DNA of 64,000 bases from Trinickia sp. Y13 (GTDB lineage Bacteria > Pseudomonadota > Gammaproteobacteria > Burkholderiales > Burkholderiaceae), in NCBI RefSeq assembly GCF_029522115.1, contig NZ_JAKWFK010000011.1:1-64000 (forward strand). Reading direction: 5' to 3'. Below, in pieces: positions 46,942-56,058 of this stretch; position 1 is the stretch's first letter, and each line of letters starts with the position of its first letter. The translations under genes and the position numbers were made by a program. Under the pieces are notes generated by a model that saw nothing but the letters and a program-made list of their open reading frames with translations, was not told the origin of the DNA and did no database searches.

Positions 46942-47589
46942 ATGACGACGAGAAGCGCCGAACACTCTCTCAGCCGCGCGGCGGCGGCCAAAGCGCGGCC
47001 GCATACGGCCGGTGCAACGGCGCAGCAGTTGTTGCTGCGCGCTGCGGGGGAGCTCTTTTATCAGGAAGGGGTGCGCGCCGTCGGCGTCGATGCCGTGGTC
47101 GAGCGCGCGGGCGTGAACAAAATGAGCCTGTACCGGCAATTTTCGTCGAAGGACGAGTTGATCGCCGCCTACTTGGAACAGGCCAACGATTGCTTTTTCA
47201 GCTACTTCGACAAGAGCATCGATCAGCATCCCGGCGACCCGGTGCGCCAGATCGCACAGTATTTCGAGGACCTCGAGCACAGGGCATCGCGCGAAGGCTA
47301 CCGTGGGTGTCCGTTCGTCAACGTGGCGGCCGAATTTCCCGATCCCTCGCACCCGGCGCGGCAGATCGTTGCGCGTAACAAGGCGCAATTGATCGAGCGG
47401 CTGCAGGGGCTGACGAGCGCGGCGGGCGCCTACGATCCGGCCGCACTAGCCGATGCGTTGGCGCTGTTGATCGAGGGCGTCTACGCGGCCAGCCAGACAT
47501 ACGGGCCGGGGTGCGGCCCGATCCGCGCCGCCGCGCGCGTGGCCGCGCAACTCGTCGCGGCCGCGTGCCCGCGACGCAACGCCGCGTAA
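46942..47589 (+). CDS. TetR-family transcriptional regulator
   Basis: A 215-aa TetR regulator. The DNA-binding domain lies at about 25-75 (LLLRAAGELFYQEGVRAVGVD then AGVNKMSLYRQFSSKDELIAAYL); the C-terminal part has the GCPFVNVAAEFPDPSHPARQ segment of the TetR_C_33-like group. It is divergent from the MFS gene, with two mirrored 18-bp elements in the 271-bp gap. Repression of the transporter and itself is the expected job. DUF1415 follows after 35 bp and may be cotranscribed. Confidence 0.88.
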   Translation: MTTRSAEHSLSRAAAAKARPHTAGATAQQLLLRAAGELFYQEGVRAVGVDAVVERAGVNKMSLYRQFSSKDELIAAYLEQANDCFFSYFDKSIDQHPGDPVRQIAQYFEDLEHRASREGYRGCPFVNVAAEFPDPSHPARQIVARNKAQLIERLQGLTSAAGAYDPAALADALALLIEGVYAASQTYGPGCGPIRAAARVAAQLVAAACPRRNAA

Positions 47590-47624
47590 AATGCCCGCGG
47601 TCTCTTCCGCCACGGCAAAACGAT

Positions 47625-48236
47625 ATGCTCGATAGCCCCCGGCAGCCGCAACTGCCCGCCAATAGCGATACTCACGATGCGATCGTCGCTGCAACGCGCC
47701 ATTGGCTCGTGCGCGCGGTGATCGGGCTGAATCTGTGCCCATTCGCAAAGGGCGTGCACGTAAAGGACCAAATCCGCTACGTGGTGAGCAATGCCTGCGA
47801 TGCCGAAGCGATGCTCGCTGCGCTCGAAACGGAGCTGCGCACCCTCGTCGAAGCGGATGCCGAGCGCATCGACACGACGCTGCTGATTTTTCCGCACGCA
47901 TTCGCCGATTTCCTCGAATTCAACGACGCGCTGTTTTTTGCCGACCGGCTTCTCGAGCAAATGCGGCTGACTGGCGAACTGCAGATCGCGAGCTTCCATC
48001 CGCAGTATCGGTTCGCGGGCTCGGAGCCCGAGGACATCGAAAATTACACGAACCGCGCGCCCTACCCCATCTTGCATTTGTTGCGCGAATCGAGCGTCGA
48101 ACGGGCAACGCAAGCGTTTCCGGATGCCGCCGAGATTTTCGAGCGCAATCAGGAAACGCTACGCCGCCTCGGACACGAGGGATGGCGCCGTTGGATGCAG
48201 GAGCAGGCCCAAGACGAAGCAGCGGGCCGCCCCTAG
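47625..48236 (+). CDS. DUF1415 family protein
   Basis: A 203-aa cytoplasmic protein of the DUF1415 family, of unknown function. The family pattern is clear: HWLVRAVIGLNLCPFAKGVHVKDQIRYVVS at the N-terminus (shown as NLCPFAK), LLIFPHAFADFLEFNDAL, IASFHPQYRFAG and ENYTNRAPYPILHLLRESSV. The conserved Cys-Pro and His-Pro-Gln-Tyr positions suggest an enzyme. The start ATG 47625 is used, since the open frame further upstream overlaps the TetR gene. It converges on a methyltransferase gene with an 80-bp gap. Confidence 0.86.
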   Translation: MLDSPRQPQLPANSDTHDAIVAATRHWLVRAVIGLNLCPFAKGVHVKDQIRYVVSNACDAEAMLAALETELRTLVEADAERIDTTLLIFPHAFADFLEFNDALFFADRLLEQMRLTGELQIASFHPQYRFAGSEPEDIENYTNRAPYPILHLLRESSVERATQAFPDAAEIFERNQETLRRLGHEGWRRWMQEQAQDEAAGRP

Positions 48237-48316
48237 AGCGAAGCCCCGAGCGGCGCGCGCCCCTCGGCGCAGGGCAAGGGACCGCGGCCCGCAATCGAAC
48301 TCGGCACCAAGCAGCC

Positions 48317-49153
48317 TTAAGCGGGCGCGAAGAATCGCTCGCGCAGAGAATCGAGACCGAAGGTATCGAGCACTTGCGCCAATCGCTCGGCAGGCCGCTT
48401 GCGCGGCAAGTCCTTGTACTGGGCGATGATGAGCTCGTTCTTCATCGAATGCTCCCAGCCGACGAGCTCGGTCACGCTCACCTGGTAACCATGCGCCTCC
48501 AATTGCAAGCAGCGTAGGACGTTGGTGATTTGGCTGCCGAATTCGCGCGTGTGCAGCGGATGGCGGTAAATCTCCGTGAGCGCGTTGCCCAGCGATTTTC
48601 CCTTGTTGCGCCGCAAGACGCCCGCGACTTCGGCCTGACAGCACGGCACGAGCACGATGTAGCGCGCATGCTTTTCCAAGGCGAAGCGAATCGCGTCGTC
48701 GGTTGCGGTATCGCAAGCGTGCAGCGCCGTGACCACATCGACCGTTTCAGGCAAGCGCTTCGAATCGATGGAATCGGCCACCGACAAGTTCAAGAACGAC
48801 ATCGCCTCGAAGCCCAACCGTCGGGCGAGCGCCGTCGATTTTTCGACCAGTTCGGCCCGCGTTTCAATTCCGAAGATTTGCGACCCGGTCCCGGGCGGCA
48901 ATGCCTTGAAAAAAAGGTCGTAGAGGATAAAACCAAGGTACGACTTGCCTGCGCCGTGATCGACGAGCGTAATGGAGCCGCGATCGCGCATCACGTCCTG
49001 AAGCAGCGGCTCGATGAACTGGAACAGGTGATAGACCTGCTTTAGCTTGCGGCGGCTGTCTTGGTTCAGCTTGCCGTCGCGCGTGAGGATGTGCAGCTCC
49101 TTGAGCAACTCGATCGATTGCTCGGGGCGGATTTCGTAAGTCTTGGTGGACAT
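48317..49153 (-). CDS. SAM-dependent methyltransferase (Methyltransf_32-like)
   Basis: A 278-aa Rossmann-fold protein. The SAM-binding loop is LVDHGAGKSYLGFILYDL and a second conserved motif is VTALHACDTATDDAIRFAL with VLVPCCQ, the pattern of the GSTCD/Methyltransf_32 group. Several members are thought to act on RNA; the target here is unknown. The start ATG 49153 gives STKTYEIRPEQSIELLKEL. It diverges from the next small gene, with 316 bp between starts. Confidence 0.84.
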   Translation of the reverse strand: MSTKTYEIRPEQSIELLKELHILTRDGKLNQDSRRKLKQVYHLFQFIEPLLQDVMRDRGSITLVDHGAGKSYLGFILYDLFFKALPPGTGSQIFGIETRAELVEKSTALARRLGFEAMSFLNLSVADSIDSKRLPETVDVVTALHACDTATDDAIRFALEKHARYIVLVPCCQAEVAGVLRRNKGKSLGNALTEIYRHPLHTREFGSQITNVLRCLQLEAHGYQVSVTELVGWEHSMKNELIIAQYKDLPRKRPAERLAQVLDTFGLDSLRERFFAPA

Positions 49154-49469
49154 AGTGGGACGGCTCTCGGACAAGTCGCCTCCAACGTGCGACAGCCTAC
49201 AGAAGCATAAGAACAATCGCGTCAGTTTACCGAAAAGCGCAAAGACGCCGGCAAGGGCGCAGGAACGGTTTATGCAGCGACGCGCGGACGCATTGTTTCA
49301 AGCCCGCGCGATCGATGGCCGAACAAGGGCAAACGCGCGATGCGCGCGGGCGCTGAGGCTACTGGGCGCGGGCGAGCGTAACGTGCGAAGCGCAAGACGC
49401 GTTACGTAACGTAACGCCCGAGAACGCCAGCCGGCAGGAAGCGTTGACGACAGCACAAGGACGACAGCG
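49154..49469. other. Divergent intergenic region before the 107-aa gene
   Basis: A stretch of about 316 bp between divergent genes. It has no supported gene; its one striking element is the perfect palindrome at 49399-49417. The GC-rich middle (49290-49380) gives short open frames on both strands without ribosome sites. Confidence 0.5.
49399..49417. promoter_or_regulatory. Perfect palindrome upstream of the 107-aa gene
   Basis: GCGTTACGTAACGTAACGC is a 9-bp perfect inverted repeat around a single A. A related half element, GCGTAACGT, lies about 20 bp upstream. It is 53 bp before the start of the orphan gene, a suitable place for an operator. Confidence 0.55.
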
Positions 49470-49793
49470 ATGGCTACGATACCCAACCGAGACGCCGAGC
49501 AGAAGTTTCAAGCCATGCTCGCCAATCTCCTCACCCCGCCTACGGGCTGGTCGGAAAAACAGCAATTGGAGCTCGAGATGGCGCGGGACATCTCGGTCGA
49601 GATGTTGCGGCTCGCCGAATCGATGCGCGATTCGGAGCCCGGCCTCGAAGCCATGCTGACGCTGCTCAAGTACGCCAAGGTGGTCGACTTCATCCTCACG
49701 ACGCTCGCATCGCGGCGCGAGATTCGCCCGCAAACGCTACGCGTCATCTTCAAGCTGGCCGGATTGAGCGTCGACGAAGCCTATCCGGGCTGA
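49470..49793 (+). CDS. Hypothetical 107-aa helical protein
   Basis: A small soluble protein I do not recognise. It is predicted mostly helical, with an acidic middle (KQQLELEMARDISVEMLRLAESMRDSEPGLEAML) and a basic patch ASRREIRPQTLR. No cysteine, membrane segment or motif is apparent. The codon pattern matches its neighbours, and the start follows AGGACGACAGCG. It is alone on its strand: a methyltransferase gene diverges on the left and another converges on the right. Confidence 0.65.
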   Translation: MATIPNRDAEQKFQAMLANLLTPPTGWSEKQQLELEMARDISVEMLRLAESMRDSEPGLEAMLTLLKYAKVVDFILTTLASRREIRPQTLRVIFKLAGLSVDEAYPG

Positions 49794-49859
49794 GAACGCC
49801 GGCGCGATGCGCGGCGCCGCCCAAGCGAGCGCGATGGCGTGTACCCGCCCACGCGAGCA

Positions 49860-51002
49860 TCACTTCGCGCCGAGCCGCCACAGCGACGTGACCTCGGCCT
49901 TGCGCGCGTGGTAAAGCGGATCGGTCGAATCCGCCGCCTTTGGGTGAATCGGCCGTATGTCGTCCCTTCCTATTACCTTCAGGCCCGCTGCATCGATCAT
50001 CGCCTGTAACGCATCGCCCGAGCGCAGCCCCAGGTGCACGGCGAAATCGGACAGAACGAGCCACCCTTGCCCGCCAGGCTCGAGATGGGCGGCAAGGCCG
50101 TTGAGAAATCCCCGCAACATGCCGCTGTCGGCGTCGTAGACGGCGCGCTCGATCGGCGAACTCGGCCGCGCCGGCAGCCACGGCGGATTGCAGACGATGA
50201 GCGGCGCGCGGCCGGGGGGAAACAGGTCGGCCTCGATCACTTCGACTCGATCGCTCAAACCCAAACGTTCGATGTTTTCGCGCGCGCAAGCGAGTGCGCG
50301 CGCATCGGTGTCGGTCGCGACGACGCGCGCCACGCCGCGCTTGGCCAGCACGGCGGCCAACACGCCCGTGCCGGTGCCGATATCGAATGCGAGCGAGCGA
50401 GAGGGGAGCGGCGCGCGCGCAACGAGGTCGACATACTCCCCTCTGACGGGCGAGAAGACACCGTAATACGGATGAATGCGCGCCCCCAGCGCCCGGATTT
50501 CGACGCCTTTCTTGCGCCATTCATGCGCGCCGATGAGTCCAAGCAGCTCCCGCAGCGAGACGACGGACGGCGTCGCGGCGCCCGCATCGGCCGGTCCGTA
50601 GGCTTCCTGGCAAGCGTCTTTCACCTCCGGGGCACGCCGCAGCTCAATCGAATAATCGGCTTCGAGCGGAATCAACAGCATGCCGAGCGTGCGCGCGCGC
50701 TGCGCCTGCGCTTGCCGGTGCGCGTTGAACGCGTCGAGCGGCGAAGCCGCTTGCTTGCGAGGCTTGCGCTCGATCCGGCGCGCCATTGCCTGCAGCAGCT
50801 GACGCGCATTCTGATAGTCGCCCCGCCATAAAAGCGCCGTGCCCTCGCAGGCCAGGCGATAGGCGGTGTCCGCGGTCATGCGGTCATCGGCGATGACGAC
50901 GCGGCGCGGCGGCGGCACGCCGGCTTCGGAGCGCCAGCGCGCGCTGTGCTCGCCCGCGGCGTCGGCCCAAGCGATAAGGGGAAACGGTGAAGAAGAGGTC
51001 AC
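49860..51002 (-). CDS. Class I SAM-dependent methyltransferase (HemK/RsmC-like)
   Basis: A 380-aa protein with a C-terminal methyltransferase domain and an N-terminal region of about 150 residues (ADTAYRLACEGTALLWRGDYQNARQLLQA). The SAM loop is LAFDIGTGTGVLAAVLAKRG, and the NPPW motif in LIVCNPPWLPARPSSPIER marks the group that methylates a planar amide or amine, as in N-modifying HemK, RlmG and RsmC enzymes. The target is unknown. The start is uncertain: GTG 51002 gives the N-terminus TSSSPFPLIAWADAAG; a longer ATG 51059 frame exists. Confidence 0.8.
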   Translation of the reverse strand: MTSSSPFPLIAWADAAGEHSARWRSEAGVPPPRRVVIADDRMTADTAYRLACEGTALLWRGDYQNARQLLQAMARRIERKPRKQAASPLDAFNAHRQAQAQRARTLGMLLIPLEADYSIELRRAPEVKDACQEAYGPADAGAATPSVVSLRELLGLIGAHEWRKKGVEIRALGARIHPYYGVFSPVRGEYVDLVARAPLPSRSLAFDIGTGTGVLAAVLAKRGVARVVATDTDARALACARENIERLGLSDRVEVIEADLFPPGRAPLIVCNPPWLPARPSSPIERAVYDADSGMLRGFLNGLAAHLEPGGQGWLVLSDFAVHLGLRSGDALQAMIDAAGLKVIGRDDIRPIHPKAADSTDPLYHARKAEVTSLWRLGAK

Positions 51003-51207
51003 GAAACGAAATCGAAGTGTGAGTAGCGCACTTGCCCAGCATCGGCCGAGCTCGCGCAAAGCGACACGATACCGCGCTTTCGGCCGCGCCTCGCGAATCC
51101 GTCATCGGATACCGCAGCAAGAGCGCGCTTAGACCCGCATTGGGCGAACATCAACGGTATTCGCCCAACGCGGCGCAGGAGCGGCCGCGATGCGGCGCGT
51201 CCCGGTA

Positions 51208-53130
51208 TTAGACCACCACGCCGCGGCGCGAACCGCTGCGCTCGTCCTTGACGGACACGGGCAGCGTCGCGCCCTGCAGCAAAAGCCGGGTGGCCGCGTC
51301 GGCATCGAGCGGCTTGCTGAACAGAAAGCCCTGCGCCTCGCAGCAGCCAAGCTTCAATAGGAACGAGCGCTGCGCATGCGTCTCGACACCCTCGGCAATC
51401 ACCGCAAGGTCGAACGCGTTCGCCAACGTAACGACCGCCGTCGCGATGGCGCCCGAATCGCCGGAACCGATCCCGCGCACGAAGGCGCGATCGATCTTGA
51501 CGCGATCCACCGGCAGCGTGCGCAATTGGCCCAGACTCGAATAGCCCATGCCGAAATCGTCGATGGCCACGCGCATGCCCAGCCGCCGGAACTCGGCCAG
51601 CCGGCGCGCCGATGCCTGGGGATTTTTCATCAGGGCCGTTTCCGTCACTTCGAGTTCGAGCATGGACGGATCCATGCCGGTTTCGCCGACGATGCGCTGG
51701 AACGTCTTGACGATGTCCGCCCGTTGCAATTGCAGCGGGGACACGTTGACGGAAACCGGCACCAGCTTCACCTGCAATTCGCGCCAGACCGCGTACTGCG
51801 CGCACACCGCCCGCAAGACCCACTCGCCCAGTTGGGAAACCAGCCCGGACGCCTCCGCGACGCTTACGAAATCGACGGGGCTGACGAAGCCGTAATGCTC
51901 GTCGTGCCAGCGCACGAGCGCCTCCAAGCCGCGCACCGCGCCCGTGCCCATATCCACTTGCGGCTGGAAGTTCAAATGCAGCGCGCCGCACTCGATCGCC
52001 TTTCTCAAGCGCCCCGACATTTTCAAGCGCGCATCGGCATCGTTGCGCATGCTGCGGCGATAGAACTCGTAGCAGTTGCGGCCCCGGCTCTTGGCCGTGT
52101 ACATCGCCATGTCGGCGGCGCGGATCAGCGATTCGGCATCGGCCCCATCTTCCGGAAACATGCTGATGCCGATGCTCGCGCCCACCACGAGTTCGTGCTC
52201 GCCGACGATCACGGGCGCGGCGAGCGCGGTCAGCACGGCATCGGCCAGAACGTGACGGCCTTCCCCGCTGCCGCGCGTCTCGCCGACGATAATGAACTCG
52301 TCGCCCCCATAGCGCGCAACCAGATCGTCACGTCCAGCGCAGGCCGTGAGCCGCGCCGCCACTTCGCTCAGCAGCCTGTCGCCGACATTGTGTCCGAGCG
52401 CATCGTTAACGGTCTTGAACGCGTCGAGATCGATGAACAACACCTGGATGCCTTGCGAGCGCGCGATCTGCGCTTGCAGCTTGGCCGCGATCGTGATGCG
52501 ATTGGACAGGCCCGTCAGACTGTCGCGCTCGCTCAGTTGGCGCAGACGGCGCGAGCGTTCGCTGAGCTTCATATAGACGTCGTAGGTGGTCTTCGCGAGC
52601 ACGAGCGGGTAGCCGATGATCACGGGCAGCCATACGATCGATACGGTGGGATCGATCGCTTGTTGCCAATGCACCCCGAACACGAGCGTGCCGCCCGCCA
52701 CACCGACAGCCATGGCGATAAGGCCATAGCCGAATATCCGCCAGCCCCCGGCGGCCATATTGTCGATCGCGAACATCAGAAAAATCACGACCGTGGCGAC
52801 AGGCGAAAAATGGACCGCGACCACGAACCACCCGCCCATGATCGAGTCCACCATGAAATTCCAGCGTTCGCGTGCAAGCGGCTTCGGCGCGTTGCGCACA
52901 TGCAGGAAAGCAAGGTGAGGCCAGAGCATGCATGCGGCCGCGATCGCGGCGAAGGTGCCAACCGGCGCATGCTGCGAACGCAGCAAAACGAACAAGGGAA
53001 AGAAGCCGGCCGCAAAGCCGAAAAGCCGCAGCACGTAGATGCGGCGCACGAAACCGGCGCCGACGCGGACAGGTGTCGCGCCGTTCGCGTTCGGTGCTGC
53101 TGCCGTCAAGCTTGGCGACTCATAAGGCAT
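51208..53130 (-). CDS. MASE2-GGDEF-EAL c-di-GMP signalling protein
   Basis: A 640-aa membrane protein. An N-terminal MASE2-type membrane domain (about 25-165, with helices and LWPHLAFLHVRNAPKPLARERWNF) is followed by a GGDEF domain with intact ARYGGDEF and an EAL domain with LEALVRW, EVTETALM and DDFGMGYSSLGQL motifs. The usual RxxD inhibitory site is not seen before GGDEF (GRDD instead). Both synthesis and hydrolysis of c-di-GMP are possible. The start ATG 53130 gives MPYESPSLTA; upstream in-frame starts are possible. Confidence 0.88.
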   Translation of the reverse strand: MPYESPSLTAAAPNANGATPVRVGAGFVRRIYVLRLFGFAAGFFPLFVLLRSQHAPVGTFAAIAAACMLWPHLAFLHVRNAPKPLARERWNFMVDSIMGGWFVVAVHFSPVATVVIFLMFAIDNMAAGGWRIFGYGLIAMAVGVAGGTLVFGVHWQQAIDPTVSIVWLPVIIGYPLVLAKTTYDVYMKLSERSRRLRQLSERDSLTGLSNRITIAAKLQAQIARSQGIQVLFIDLDAFKTVNDALGHNVGDRLLSEVAARLTACAGRDDLVARYGGDEFIIVGETRGSGEGRHVLADAVLTALAAPVIVGEHELVVGASIGISMFPEDGADAESLIRAADMAMYTAKSRGRNCYEFYRRSMRNDADARLKMSGRLRKAIECGALHLNFQPQVDMGTGAVRGLEALVRWHDEHYGFVSPVDFVSVAEASGLVSQLGEWVLRAVCAQYAVWRELQVKLVPVSVNVSPLQLQRADIVKTFQRIVGETGMDPSMLELEVTETALMKNPQASARRLAEFRRLGMRVAIDDFGMGYSSLGQLRTLPVDRVKIDRAFVRGIGSGDSGAIATAVVTLANAFDLAVIAEGVETHAQRSFLLKLGCCEAQGFLFSKPLDADAATRLLLQGATLPVSVKDERSGSRRGVVV

Positions 53131-53530
53131 GGCGATGGAGTGTAAGCGCAGGGACGCGATCCGCGCGCCCGCGTGCATGAAAAGCGATGCGCTGTTCGCA
53201 CTTACGGCTGCTCGTCCTAAAAGTTTAGACAAAATAGCATCGAGCGCATCGATCGTGCATCAACTGCAACCGCGACGCACTCGGCGACGCACTCGGCGCG
53301 CGCGGCATCTTCTTGCATAGGAATACAGCAATTTTCGCGCGCGATGCACGTCGGCCACTCATCTACGTGTCCCCCATCGGCATAGCCGCGCCCATGCGCG
53401 CGCCAAAGAGCGCAGCACGGTAGTCCTAAAAAATGCCAGAAACGCGCGGCGCGCAGCATGCCGGGAGAAGATCCCCGCGCCGATTTCGATCGCCCGCGTT
53501 CGGCAGCGGGCTCACTCAATAGGAGCACCT
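53131..53530. other. Divergent intergenic region before the DUF1566 gene
   Basis: About 400 bp between divergent genes. It has a 12-bp tandem duplication (CGACGCACTCGG twice, 53273-53296) and an AT-rich patch near 53216-53240 that may hold the promoter of the GGDEF-EAL gene. I see no gene. Confidence 0.45.
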
Positions 53531-54067
53531 ATGACGATGACCACGACGACTCAACGCCTGACACCGGAGGACGCACCGAAAATCGGCGAATACTGGCGCG
53601 GACAGGGCGGCATCTACGCGGGCATCATGCCCGACTACGTCGGCGCCGAGCCGCGCTTTTTGATCTTTGCCGCCGAGGAAGGCGTCGGATTGCATTGGGG
53701 CGGCATCGGGTCGACCGAACCGGGCGCGCACGATGCATATAACGGCGCGGGCAATACGCGCGCGCTCACGACCTGCTGGCGCAGCAACCACATGCACGAC
53801 GCCGCTCACTTCGCAGCCGAATACGAGAAGGACGGACACAACGACTTTTATCTGCCCGCCAAGCGCGAACTCGATGTCGCGTACCAGACGATCCGCGGCA
53901 GCTTCGATGAGACAGACTGGTACTGGTCGAGCACGGAGGAATCGAAGACGATGGCCTATGGCCGGAATTTCGGCGAAGTCGAGTCGCCGTCATTGTTCAA
54001 GCACACCGAAGGACGCGTGCGTCCGGTTCGCAGCATTCCCGTGGCGAACGGCGAAACACAGTCGTAG
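53531..54067 (+). CDS. DUF1566 (Lcl-like) domain protein
   Basis: A 178-aa protein of the DUF1566/Lcl C-terminal-domain type, a C-type-lectin-like fold found in phage tail and surface proteins. Markers are IGEYWRGQGGIYAGIM at the N-terminus, NDFYLPAKRELDVAYQ, WYWSSTEESKTMAYGRNF and VRPVRSIP at the end. No signal peptide is seen. The role is unknown; phage-tail receptor-like and stand-alone cytosolic forms both occur. GGAGCACCT precedes the ATG. No phage genes surround it. Confidence 0.85.
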   Translation: MTMTTTTQRLTPEDAPKIGEYWRGQGGIYAGIMPDYVGAEPRFLIFAAEEGVGLHWGGIGSTEPGAHDAYNGAGNTRALTTCWRSNHMHDAAHFAAEYEKDGHNDFYLPAKRELDVAYQTIRGSFDETDWYWSSTEESKTMAYGRNFGEVESPSLFKHTEGRVRPVRSIPVANGETQS

Positions 54068-54149
54068 CGGCTAGCGCCGCTCTTTCGCGGGTAGCGCTTT
54101 AGGGGCCGTTCATGCTCATTCGACGCTTGCGAACGCGCCCAAGAAAGCA

Positions 54150-54192
54150 AATGGGGCGAACGCGCGGCCATCAGACCGCGCGTTTGCCCATT
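54150..54192. terminator. Long bidirectional hairpin between DUF1566 and glcA genes
   Basis: AACGCGCGG and CCGCGCGTT form a 9-bp stem, extended by GGGC/GCCC through a G-T pair and by AAT/ATT past one bulge, about 16-17 pairs around an 8-nt loop. It lies between two convergent genes. Confidence 0.65.
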
Positions 54193-54244
54193 CGCTATGC
54201 CGTTATGCCTCGCACGGCCGCAACGGGCCGCGCGCTCGGCCCGC

Positions 54245-55897
54245 TTACTGCGGCAGCGCCGGAATCATCCAGGTGAGCACGTGTTGCTGCAGGAACACGA
54301 GCACGCCAAGCAGCAGCGTCAAGAAGACGCTGTGCCAGAACGTGCGCGCGAACACGACGCCCTCTTGGCCCTTGAGGTCTGTCGTCGACACGCCGGTGGC
54401 GATGTTCTGCGGCGAAATCATTTTGCCCATCACGCCCCCCGACGAGTTCGTCGCCGCCATCAGCACAGGGTCGAGCCCGAGTTGGCGCGCCGCGACCACT
54501 TGCAGATTGCCGAACAACGCATTGCCGGAGGTGTCGCTGCCCGACAGGAACACGGCGATCCATCCGAGCGAAGCCGACACGAGCGGGAACAGCGCACCAG
54601 TCGATGCGACACCGGTGCCGAGCGTGTAGCTCATCCCCGAGTAGTTGAGCAAGTAGGCCAGCCCGACGATCATCATGACCGTGACGATCGCGATGCGCGT
54701 TTGGCGCCAAGTCGCTGCGATGCAGGAGAAGAAATCGGCCACGCTCAAGCGCGAGACGACTGCCGTGATGATGGCGGCGAGCAAGATCGCGGTGCCCGTT
54801 CCGAGCGGTTGGAAGTCCCAGATGGCCGCATAGGACTTCTTATAGAGGGAGACATACACTGCGTTGTGCAGCCCGGGCCACTTGACCTTCACGTCGCCGA
54901 TCATCGCGATGTTGGCATGCACCCAGAAGATCACGACGACCGAGACGACGATCCATGGCAGCCAGCCGCCCCAACCCACGCGGCGGTGCGCCGCGCCCAC
55001 GCCGACCAATGCCTCCCCGCTGCGCGCGATCGCGAATTGCGGATCGGCCTCGGGCCTCCAAACCTTGAGGAATCCGATCGTCACGATCAGCGAAGTCAGC
55101 GACGAAAGCACATCGGTCAGTTGGTAGCTCAGGTAGTTCGACGTGACGAACTGCGCGAGCGCGAAGCTCCCGCCCGAGACGAGCAGTGCAGGCCAGAGCT
55201 TGCCGATCGAGCGCACGCCGCTATACACGCCGACGACGTAAAACGGCAGCAGCAGCGCAAACAACGGTAGTTGCCGGCCGACCATGGCGCCGAGCGTGAC
55301 CGGCGGCAGCGAGGTGACCGCGCCGAGCACGGTGATCGGCACGCCGAGCGCACCGAAGGCCACCGGCGCCGTATTGAAGATCAGCGTGAACGTAAGCGCT
55401 TCGATCGCGGGAAAGCCGAGCGCGATCAAAAGCGCACTCGTGATGGCGACGGGCGTGCCAAAGCCCGAGATGCCTTCGAGCAAGCACCCGAACGAGAAGG
55501 CGACGACGAGCAACACCAGGCGCCTGTCGTCGGGCAAGTGATCGAGCATCCATTGCCGGAATTGATCGAACCGCCCCGTCTTCACCGCAATGTTGTAAAG
55601 CAGCAGCGCGTTGAAGACGATCCACATCACGGGCACGAGCGCGAGCGCCATGCCCGCGCCGACCGCATCGAACGCAAGGCCGGCCGGCATCCCCCACAGC
55701 GCGATGGCGATCACGAGCCCCACGACCAAGCCGGCCAGCGACGCTTGCCATGCCGGCCGGCGCAGTACGCCGAGCATGACGAGCGCGACGACGATCGGCA
55801 GCGCCGCGACGACGAACGATAAAAAAAGCGAATTCCCGACGGGCGTGAGCGGTTGCGCGAACACCGTTCCGGGCGGGAGCGCCACGGTTGGATTCAT
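54245..55897 (-). CDS. glcA: Glycolate/lactate permease (LctP family)
   Basis: A 550-aa transporter with 12-14 helices of the LctP family (LldP/GlcA), which carries glycolate and lactate with protons. Family motifs are EGISGFGTPVAITSALLIALGF, FGALGVPITVLG, SGSDTSGNALFGNLQ and NSSGGVMGKMISPQNIA. Its place as last gene of a glcDEFGB locus, on the same strand, argues for glycolate as the main substrate. AAGGAGACAAG precedes ATG 55897. A 161-bp gap with a GC-rich hairpin separates it from glcB. Confidence 0.92.
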   Translation of the reverse strand: MNPTVALPPGTVFAQPLTPVGNSLFLSFVVAALPIVVALVMLGVLRRPAWQASLAGLVVGLVIAIALWGMPAGLAFDAVGAGMALALVPVMWIVFNALLLYNIAVKTGRFDQFRQWMLDHLPDDRRLVLLVVAFSFGCLLEGISGFGTPVAITSALLIALGFPAIEALTFTLIFNTAPVAFGALGVPITVLGAVTSLPPVTLGAMVGRQLPLFALLLPFYVVGVYSGVRSIGKLWPALLVSGGSFALAQFVTSNYLSYQLTDVLSSLTSLIVTIGFLKVWRPEADPQFAIARSGEALVGVGAAHRRVGWGGWLPWIVVSVVVIFWVHANIAMIGDVKVKWPGLHNAVYVSLYKKSYAAIWDFQPLGTGTAILLAAIITAVVSRLSVADFFSCIAATWRQTRIAIVTVMMIVGLAYLLNYSGMSYTLGTGVASTGALFPLVSASLGWIAVFLSGSDTSGNALFGNLQVVAARQLGLDPVLMAATNSSGGVMGKMISPQNIATGVSTTDLKGQEGVVFARTFWHSVFLTLLLGVLVFLQQHVLTWMIPALPQ

Positions 55898-56004
55898 CTT
55901 GTCTCCTTGATAGTCATTGTCGACGGGCGCCGCGAATCGGCGCAGCGCCGTCGGCGGGGCGGCACTACGCGTCGCGCCGCACATTCCGCTGCGGCGCAGC
56001 CCGA

Positions 56005-56029
56005 GCGCCGCCGCCCCGATAGGCGGCGC
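56005..56029 (-). promoter_or_regulatory. GC-rich hairpin between glcB and glcA
   Basis: GCGCCGCC and GGCGGCGC form an 8-bp stem with a 9-nt loop in the intergenic part of the glc transcript. There is no T-run; it may tune the ratio of glcB and glcA transcripts by protecting an end or by partial termination. Confidence 0.35.
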
Positions 56030-56058
56030 CCTGGCTTATTCCTCTTCTTTCCGTTCCC

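Noticed and set aside
53273-53296. Tandem duplication of CGACGCACTCGG
   Set aside because: Only two copies in a non-coding stretch; most likely replication slippage.
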